From NCBI GenBank assembly GCA_913048115.1, contig CAJWVI010000023.1, forward strand, positions 1 to 33,900: a stretch of 33,900 bases of DNA, read 5' to 3'. Source of the DNA: an uncultured Flavobacteriaceae bacterium (lineage in GTDB: Bacteria; Bacteroidota; Bacteroidia; Flavobacteriales; Flavobacteriaceae). Below, in pieces: positions 28,257 through 33,900 of the stretch. Position 1 is the stretch's first letter. Every line of letters begins with the position of its first letter. The position numbers and the translations under genes are program-made. The notes beneath the pieces were generated by a model. It saw only the letters and a program-made list of their open reading frames with translations, had not been told where the DNA came from and ran no database searches.

Positions 28257-28264
28257 CAAAGATA
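28257..28264 (-). promoter_or_regulatory. Flavobacterial -7 box (TATCTTTG) abutting rluF
   Basis: On the minus strand this is an exact TAnnTTTG match ending 4 nt before the rluF ATG. No -33 TTG is seen; if real it implies a leaderless transcript. Confidence 0.35.
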
Positions 28265-28370
28265 GGCATACTGGTGGTAAATAGACCTATATTTTTTGAG
28301 CACGATATCTTCTTAAATTTTAAAAATATCATCCACTTTTTAGTATTTTGCAGGTGTTAAATTCTCTCTA

Positions 28371-29012
28371 TTGAAAGATACATTTACCCATAAAGGCATG
28401 CGAAAAAAACTGGTCGAGAACCTTGAGAAAAAAGGGATCTCTAACCCGGCTGTTTTGCAGGCCATAAATACCATCCCTAGGCATTTGTTTATGGATAGTG
28501 GTTTTATAGATCATGCCTATGTAGATAAAGCATTCCCGATTGCTGCAGATCAAACAATTTCTCAACCCTATACCGTTGCCAGACAAACAGAATTACTTGA
28601 TATTGTTAAAGGGGCTAAAGTGTTAGAGATAGGTACTGGAAGCGGCTACCAAACTGCAGTATTACTTGAGATTGGCGCTTTAGTATACAGTATAGAGCGT
28701 CAAAATAAACTCTTCAAAAAAACCAAATTATTCTTAGATAAGCAAGGCTATTACCCCAAAAAACTCATATTTGGTGATGGTTATATTGGTCTTCAGGAAG
28801 AGGCTCCTTTTGATGGTATTGTTGTAACTGCGGGTGCTCCTTTTGTTCCAAAACCATTATTAGCTCAATTAAAAATAGGAGGGAAGTTGGTGATTCCAGT
28901 AGGGGAAACATCTCAAATAATGACGGTATTTACCAGAACGTCAGAAACAGCTTTTAACAAAGAAACATTTGGTGAATTTAGATTTGTACCCTTACTTGAA
29001 AATAAGAATTAA
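28371..29012 (+). CDS. pcm: Protein-L-isoaspartate O-methyltransferase, TTG start
   Basis: A 213-residue SAM-dependent methyltransferase that repairs isoaspartyl residues in damaged proteins. Signatures are IPRHLFMDSGF, the substrate loop AADQTISQPYTVARQTELL, SAM motif I VLEIGTGSG (84-92), GDGYIGL and the C-terminal GGKLVIPVGE. The start is TTG at 28371: the resulting N-terminus MKDTFTHKGMRKKLV is the form I expect for flavobacterial Pcm, and the next ATG would remove nine residues. It is divergent from rluF (118 nt between the two starts). Confidence 0.93.
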   Translation: MKDTFTHKGMRKKLVENLEKKGISNPAVLQAINTIPRHLFMDSGFIDHAYVDKAFPIAADQTISQPYTVARQTELLDIVKGAKVLEIGTGSGYQTAVLLEIGALVYSIERQNKLFKKTKLFLDKQGYYPKKLIFGDGYIGLQEEAPFDGIVVTAGAPFVPKPLLAQLKIGGKLVIPVGETSQIMTVFTRTSETAFNKETFGEFRFVPLLENKN

Positions 29013-29036
29013 TACGGGTTTTTTTCTAAGTATATT

Positions 29037-31517
29037 TTATAAGCCTACTAGTCCTAAAAATTTCAAGCCAAATACAAAAGTTCCATTTTGGGCTCCATTA
29101 AAATTAGAGTGTACATAATCAACACGCAACAATCGATACTTACCAAACCCAAGGTTGTCTATCCCCACCGAGAATTCTGAATAGGGTTTTCTCTCTTGTG
29201 ATGCCAATAGGTGTGCCCCAACCACTAGATTGAAGTTTAAGGTATTTATACCTGGAATTTTACCCAGAATCCAACCTTTAAAATCATGTTCTATATGCCC
29301 TTCCAAATAACTTTTATTTGTACTAAAATCATAGTAGGGTAGGTTGTTAAAAACATTTGTGTAGTTTGGGCTTGTGCCTACTTGTGTTTGGTTACCATTA
29401 AAATGTTGGTAGTCTACAAATGATATGTTATCTGCATTAAAAAATGTTCCAGCTTTTAACCTGTAATAAAAATCACCTTTGTTTGCAACACTAAAATTTT
29501 GATAAATCTCTGTTCTTAGTTGGGAGTAATTAAAGTTACTTTTAGAGGCTCCAAGTCCATTTTCAAGGGTAACATCAATTCTTGGATACCGTCCATTACC
29601 AATGTTAATTTTCATGTCTGGAATTGAGACATACTTTTGTCCAAAAACAATGCGTGCCGTAATTTGTGATTTAAACACCTGGTGCTGTTCCATAGATTTT
29701 GTGGTAAAATCTTCTGGGGCTAGTGGGTTGTTTGAGCTGTACTCTTGCTCTTTATTATTGATATAGTAATGGCCAGAGTTATTAAACAAAGCACTTCTTT
29801 TTTCATAGCCAAATTTAGCAAATGTCTCTAGGCCATTAAAAAGTTCTTGACGGTATTTTATTTGTGCAAAATCAAGGTTATAGCCTTTAAGGTAGTTGCT
29901 TTCAAAAAATAGTGTAGATATGCTATTTATTAGGGGTGAAATAGGCTCGCTGTCATTAAACTGTGTTAGCTTGCTTCCTCCGGAAAGTGTAATTCTTAAA
30001 TTATTTTTTTTGTTAAAGTTTTTGGTAATACCTGCTGTAAGACGAAGTCTGTCCTGGGCGATGCCATAGCTTGCATTTAAATTTATTGACAGCCACTTTG
30101 TTTTGTTTTCTGTATACCATTTGTAAAAAGTCACCCCTGCTTTGCTAGTATAGCCTTGTATTGTGTTAAAAGAAATCCCTGTGCCAGGACCCTTATAATT
30201 TAGCCTCCATTTATTGGAGGTATTTCTGTAGGTATACCCAAATAATGGATCTGTAACACTAAACTTATTTGATATGCGATCTAGCGAGTCAAGGTATGGT
30301 TTGGATCCTTTTAATTCTTGAAGACTGTCCTTTTTTATGTAATCATTAAGTTCTTCATTAGTGAGTGGTACTGGGCGTATTTTTTTCCAAAAAAGACTAT
30401 CTTTTTTATTGGCTTTTGGTTCAAAAGACACCACTTGGTTGCTAAAAGAACGTTTTTTGAAATTAGGTTCAAAGTCATAATTACTGTACACACATGTATA
30501 GCGGCCATATCCATTTAGCCCCATAAAACCAAAGTCAAAATCAAGAGTTTGAGATAATTTTACCCAAAACTTTTGAGTGGTATCATATTTGAAATTTTGT
30601 TTAAAGACCAACTCTTTAATAAAAGGAATTTGCAGGGCAGTTCCTGTTGTAGCTAGATCTATACCATATAATTGCCAATGGTCTTCTACAATATAAATAA
30701 CTCCTTTAAAAACGCGATCATTGGGTCTTTTTGGAATTACTTTAATTTTATTTATGAGTTTGTTTCCCTCATAGAATATACCATCAAGTTTATAATTATA
30801 ATAATTAAACGCATTGCTAGCAATTGGAGATACTATTGCGGTGTTTAGTTCAATAGTATTTTCATAAAAAGAAAATGTTGCATCCTGGGCGCTGTTAAAG
30901 CTAAACCCATTGTCATTACCACTAACTTTACTTGCTATAATACGCTCATTAAAATCATTAGGCTGTTGGTATGATATTTTTGAAATAGTTTCAGATAGAT
31001 ATATAATACCACTTCTTGTAGAGTCTAGAGACCCTTCAATACCTCTTATGGTAGCTCCTAGTATTTTTTTTGGCGCATTTTTCACGTTCCATACTCCTCG
31101 AGAATAAAAATCTGCAGTGTATTTGCTAATACTAGCTAAATTTTCTTTTCGTTGGGCTATGGTCGCCCTTATGATGCGATTTGCTGGATCTTCACTATTG
31201 TTTATTACAACTTCTTGTAAAGAGGTGGTCTCTGGCTCTAAAGTGATGTTAAGTATATACGGGAAGCTTTCAATAGTTATTTTTTTAGTAACTGTTTTGT
31301 AACCCAAAAACTGATAAACAATAGTGTGATTTCCTGTATAGTCTAGAGCAAGCTTATAATTGCCATCATCATTTGAAGTGGTTCCTGTGTAGGTATTTTC
31401 TAGATAGATATTTACGTAGGGTATTGCCTTAGAATTGGTGTCTGTTATTTTTCCAACAATTTGGGCTTGTCCAAGAGTAATGATGTTTAATAAAAGCAGG
31501 GTCATTAACTGTTTCAT
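29037..31517 (-). CDS. DUF5686 / carboxypeptidase-like regulatory domain outer-membrane protein
   Basis: An 826-residue protein with a signal peptide (1-18, ending GQAQ). Residues of about 19-100 are a CarboxypepD_reg-like beta-sandwich (IVGKITDTNSKAIPYVNIYL, GYKTVTKKITI). The middle matches DUF5686 (DPANRIIRATIAQRKEN, KYTADFYSRGVW). The C-terminal half has alternating aromatic strands and ends with FVFGLKFLGLVGL, as in outer-membrane beta-barrels. I place it in the outer membrane as a TonB-receptor-like or assembly-related protein of unknown substrate. It converges with pcm, 24 nt between the stops. Confidence 0.85.
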   Translation of the reverse strand: MKQLMTLLLLNIITLGQAQIVGKITDTNSKAIPYVNIYLENTYTGTTSNDDGNYKLALDYTGNHTIVYQFLGYKTVTKKITIESFPYILNITLEPETTSLQEVVINNSEDPANRIIRATIAQRKENLASISKYTADFYSRGVWNVKNAPKKILGATIRGIEGSLDSTRSGIIYLSETISKISYQQPNDFNERIIASKVSGNDNGFSFNSAQDATFSFYENTIELNTAIVSPIASNAFNYYNYKLDGIFYEGNKLINKIKVIPKRPNDRVFKGVIYIVEDHWQLYGIDLATTGTALQIPFIKELVFKQNFKYDTTQKFWVKLSQTLDFDFGFMGLNGYGRYTCVYSNYDFEPNFKKRSFSNQVVSFEPKANKKDSLFWKKIRPVPLTNEELNDYIKKDSLQELKGSKPYLDSLDRISNKFSVTDPLFGYTYRNTSNKWRLNYKGPGTGISFNTIQGYTSKAGVTFYKWYTENKTKWLSINLNASYGIAQDRLRLTAGITKNFNKKNNLRITLSGGSKLTQFNDSEPISPLINSISTLFFESNYLKGYNLDFAQIKYRQELFNGLETFAKFGYEKRSALFNNSGHYYINNKEQEYSSNNPLAPEDFTTKSMEQHQVFKSQITARIVFGQKYVSIPDMKINIGNGRYPRIDVTLENGLGASKSNFNYSQLRTEIYQNFSVANKGDFYYRLKAGTFFNADNISFVDYQHFNGNQTQVGTSPNYTNVFNNLPYYDFSTNKSYLEGHIEHDFKGWILGKIPGINTLNFNLVVGAHLLASQERKPYSEFSVGIDNLGFGKYRLLRVDYVHSNFNGAQNGTFVFGLKFLGLVGL

Positions 31518-31601
31518 AGTCTTTTATTATACTGACGAATTACTCTTAGTATTGTTACTCTTTTTGTTGAAATTTACTTTGGTTAAGGTGCTGGTAAGAA
31601 C

Positions 31602-32069
31602 CTAGTTATTGAAACTTTTTTTAAGCCTACTTAGGTCTCTTTTATTGTCACGGTCTTTAATGTCATCTCTTTTGTCAAACTCTCGTTTTCCGCGGCATAA
31701 CGCTACTGTTATTTTAGCAAGGCCTTTATCATTGGTAAACAAGACTAATGGAATAATGGTGAGCCCAGATGTTTTTACATTTTTATACAGCTTTTTTAAC
31801 TCTGTTTTATTTAGCAGCAGTTTACGTTCACTCTTTGGGTTGTGATTAAAATGTGTTGCATGGCTATATTCTTGCACAGTCATATTAATTACAAATAATT
31901 CTCCTTTTTCATTAAACTCACAAAAACTCTCCGCAATGGAGGCTTGACCTTCTCTAATTGCTTTTATTTCTGTGCCTACAAGTACAATACCAGCTGTATA
32001 CTTATCTAAGATCTCATACTCAAATCTAGCTTTACGGTTTTTTATTTGTATGTTTTTTTGAATTGCCAT
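31602..32069 (-). CDS. smpB: SsrA-binding protein SmpB
   Basis: A 155-residue tmRNA partner needed for trans-translation and rescue of stalled ribosomes. Signatures are NRKARFEYEILDKYTAGIVLVGTEIKAIREG, HNPKSERKLLL and the C-terminal KREFDKRDDIKDRDNKRDL tail that enters the mRNA channel. Length is normal. A TAAATTTG box on the minus strand (32113-32106) lies 36 nt before the ATG, overlapping the stop codon of the preceding gene. The tmRNA gene itself is not seen in the window. Confidence 0.96.
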   Translation of the reverse strand: MAIQKNIQIKNRKARFEYEILDKYTAGIVLVGTEIKAIREGQASIAESFCEFNEKGELFVINMTVQEYSHATHFNHNPKSERKLLLNKTELKKLYKNVKTSGLTIIPLVLFTNDKGLAKITVALCRGKREFDKRDDIKDRDNKRDLSRLKKSFNN

Positions 32070-32110
32070 GTTGTAAAAATAGAACTTATAATGGGGATTT
32101 TATATCAAAT

Positions 32111-32650
32111 TTAGTTAACCTTTTCTCTTTTTGCAGTTGTCTTATTGTTTTTCTGTGTGACTATAAATAGATCATTGTTCTCTTTGTCTGCAATATTTTG
32201 GTATTTACGTAGTCCAAGTAATGTGTTTACGAGCTTAGGAGTTGTATCACTGTGGCCTACAATAACAACATTCTTTCCTTTGTTGCTTTCTGTAAATTTC
32301 TTAGAAATAAGTTCTTTTGGTGTGTATAGAATAATCCCTAAGTTTTGCTGCTTAGCAATTGGTAGGGCAGTTTGCCGTGTTCTTTTGTAATTTGTGCTAT
32401 AAACTGCATCTATTTTTTTGTTTTTAAAAAAAACAGCCCATTTGTTTGCTCTCTCCAGCCCTTGTGCTGTTAAAGAAGGATTTTTGTTAGTGAGGTCTGT
32501 TCTGTCTTTTTCGGCGTGCCTAATCAAATAAAAAGTACTCGTGTTTTCTATAGGAGTACTCTTCTTTTCTACTTTTTCATTGCAAGATATTAGTAGTATA
32601 GTTGTTAAGATAATTAAAATTGAGGTTTTAATTTTTTTGAAAGAAACCAT
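32111..32650 (-). CDS. Histidine phosphatase family lipoprotein
   Basis: A 179-residue protein with a lipoprotein signal (1-22, lipobox LISC, C23). It carries the histidine phosphatase (phosphoglycerate mutase-like) core: catalytic H45 in LIRHAEKDR, R90/R92 in YKRTRQTALP and the second histidine H133 in VGHSDTTP. The size is that of SixA-like phosphatases. Being lipidated, it should act in the periplasm or at the outer membrane on an unknown phosphate ester. It lies just upstream of smpB on the same strand, 41 nt apart. Confidence 0.87.
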   Translation of the reverse strand: MVSFKKIKTSILIILTTILLISCNEKVEKKSTPIENTSTFYLIRHAEKDRTDLTNKNPSLTAQGLERANKWAVFFKNKKIDAVYSTNYKRTRQTALPIAKQQNLGIILYTPKELISKKFTESNKGKNVVIVGHSDTTPKLVNTLLGLRKYQNIADKENNDLFIVTQKNNKTTAKREKVN

Positions 32651-32838
32651 ATGTATGTTTTATGTAAATGTAAAAAAAAATCATTTCAATATATAGCTAG
32701 CTAAGCCTTTATCGATGTGTTAGTTTGCCATTGTTTGATCTTGGTATGCTTTAAGTATTTAATCGTTTTATTATTAATATTTTAAATAACATAACGCTAT
32801 TTGTGGCTGTCTTTTAAAGTCAAAAAATATTTAACATA

Positions 32839-32868
32839 AAAAAGCCGCTTATTTCTAAGCGGCTTTTT
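32839..32868 (-). terminator. Terminator of the CUB/T9SS surface-protein gene
   Basis: An 8-bp GC-rich stem (GCCGCTTA with TAAGCGGC, 32844-32851 and 32856-32863), extended by A/T pairs, lies 22 nt past the stop codon on the minus strand. The minus-strand transcript ends in a T-run (complement of 32838-32843). Confidence 0.9.
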
Positions 32869-32890
32869 ATTAAAGTATTTAAAAAGAATA

Positions 32891-33900
32891 TTATTTTCTA
32901 ATAAGCTTTTTAGTAATAGTTGCACCATCAATGATAGCATTCATAAAGTATGCTCCACTTGATAACCCTGTAATGTCTAGTGTAAATTCATTACTATTTG
33001 GAGTAATAGAAAGTACTTTTTGACCTAACATATTTACTACATGTACAGAACTTACAACTGTTCTTGATTGTACCGTAATAATTCCATTTGTTGGGTTAGG
33101 AGCAAATACAAATGCATTGGCATCGATATCACCTATACCAAGAGCGGTAGTTGTAAATGTAACTGGGCCTACAACATCACTTATGTTTTCGTTGCCACCA
33201 CAATCTGTTTGGATATAAGCATCATAGGTCGTGTCTGGAATTAATCCTAATGCTGTACCCGTTGTAGTTGTTGTGGTATCAAAAGCCACAGGAAAATCTA
33301 CTTCTATATCAGCTCCAGTTAAAAATACTGCCCACTCATAAGAAATTGCACCAAGCGCTGCATCCCATGTAAGATCTGCAGTAGTTTCTGTAATATTTAC
33401 TACAGCAAAGTTTTCTACCTCTGGACATGGTATAACAATAGGTGCACATGTAACATCTGCAGCCCATCCGGTTTCTTGTACGCTAGTGTCTGATGTAAAT
33501 ACAAACGTTAATGAACCACTTGCATCTGTTGATGTAAATGTATCACCAATAGAAAGTAAACTATCAGGGTTACTAGGTACTCCACCATCTCCACTCTCTT
33601 CACCACAAAGTGTTTGTGCAAGTACAGGGAATGTAGTATCAGGTCCATCATAAACCGTTAGGAAATCCCAACATCCATCTTGATTACCTGTTCCTGCAGA
33701 AGATTCAATATCAACATAGGTAAAGGTTACCGTTACAACATCACCAGCAACATCTGGAGAAACAGTAGTTACTGTTGTTTCACTAGCCAAGTAATCTCCA
33801 TCTACACCACCTTCGTCATAATAGATGTCACCACAACCTATAGGAGGTACAAAACAAGTAACATCTGCAGACCATCCAGTTTCTTGTACAGATCCGTCAG
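32891..33900 (-). CDS. T9SS-sorted surface protein with tandem CUB-like and fibronectin III domains (5' end outside window)
   Basis: The reading frame stays open to the right edge, so the N-terminus is missing; about 336 residues are visible. The end of one CUB-like module (DGSVQETGWSADVTC) is followed by a complete second module (CGDIYYDEGG to TSVQETGWAADVTC, about 125 residues). A fibronectin type III-like domain (CPEVENFAVVNITETTADLTW ... TFTTT) and a type A T9SS C-terminal sorting domain (FAPNPTNGIITVQ ... KKLIRK) come next. It should be exported to the cell surface or outside, as an adhesin or as the tail of a secreted enzyme; the catalytic part, if any, lies beyond the window. Confidence 0.85.
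   Translation of the reverse strand, partial: DGSVQETGWSADVTCFVPPIGCGDIYYDEGGVDGDYLASETTVTTVSPDVAGDVVTVTFTYVDIESSAGTGNQDGCWDFLTVYDGPDTTFPVLAQTLCGEESGDGGVPSNPDSLLSIGDTFTSTDASGSLTFVFTSDTSVQETGWAADVTCAPIVIPCPEVENFAVVNITETTADLTWDAALGAISYEWAVFLTGADIEVDFPVAFDTTTTTTGTALGLIPDTTYDAYIQTDCGGNENISDVVGPVTFTTTALGIGDIDANAFVFAPNPTNGIITVQSRTVVSSVHVVNMLGQKVLSITPNSNEFTLDITGLSSGAYFMNAIIDGATITKKLIRK

Noticed and set aside
32651-32838. Hidden gene in the longest intergenic gap
   Set aside because: All frames are broken by frequent stops, the sequence is AT-rich, and no tRNA-like or conserved structure was seen apart from the terminator.
33788-33790. TTG as the start of the CUB/T9SS protein
   Set aside because: The frame continues without a stop to 33900 and encodes the end of another matching module, so the true start is outside the window.

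Overview
The window looks like chromosome from a Flavobacteriaceae-type bacterium (phylum Bacteroidota). Four things point there: two proteins with type IX secretion (T9SS) C-terminal sorting domains, a recurrent flavobacterial promoter box TAnnTTTG upstream of genes, start codons with little or no Shine-Dalgarno sequence in front of them, and Bacteroidota-restricted genes such as the 50-residue DUF4295 ORF behind rpmG and a DUF5686 outer-membrane protein. The DNA is AT-rich throughout with no obvious change of composition. I see no insertion sequence, phage gene, CRISPR array, rRNA or tRNA. It reads as a core-genome segment, not an island.

Layout, left to right. Bases 1-221 hold a strong terminator (13-55) for a gene outside the window and then a promoter-like box; I see no gene there. 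222-3238: DnaQ-type exonuclease with a DUF3820 tail, then a tight run of FAH-family enzyme, Hpt protein and cinA. 3313-3954: rpmB-rpmG-DUF4295 ribosomal cluster with its own promoter and terminator, followed by ftsY (4102-5058) with its own promoter. 5182-7751: a lipoprotein with a Cys-rich motif and a glycosyltransferase with a TTG start. 7834-10314 (minus): secreted M14 carboxypeptidase. 10498-13713: bshC (bacillithiol) and guaA. 13889-17113: LysM/PBP1 protein overlapping an OsmC protein, a stand-alone DUF3820 protein and a four-helix membrane protein. 17252-20911: pyrG and yidC. 21030-25923: MORN-repeat protein, mnmA, T9SS subtilase overlapping a nitronate monooxygenase, and a DUF1456 protein. 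26088-27278: sucC with a structured leader and a strong terminator. 27395-29012: rluF and pcm, divergent. 29037-33900 (all minus): DUF5686 protein, smpB, a histidine-phosphatase lipoprotein, and the 3' part of a CUB/T9SS surface protein cut by the right edge.

Themes are translation and its quality control (L28, L33, DUF4295, FtsY, MnmA, RluF, SmpB, YidC), nucleotide synthesis (GuaA, PyrG), thiol/oxidative homeostasis (BshC, OsmC), damaged-metabolite or damaged-protein repair (CinA, Pcm, nitronate monooxygenase) and cell-surface proteins. No intergenic gap after the first gene exceeds 300 bases; the longest is 32651-32890.

I did not find a convincing undescribed multi-gene system. The most unusual items are the lipoprotein with a CxCC...C motif and a single Asp-box, the four-LysM/PBP1 protein, an Hpt protein with no visible partner, and a hairpin directly before the sucC start codon. 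All are modest leads.
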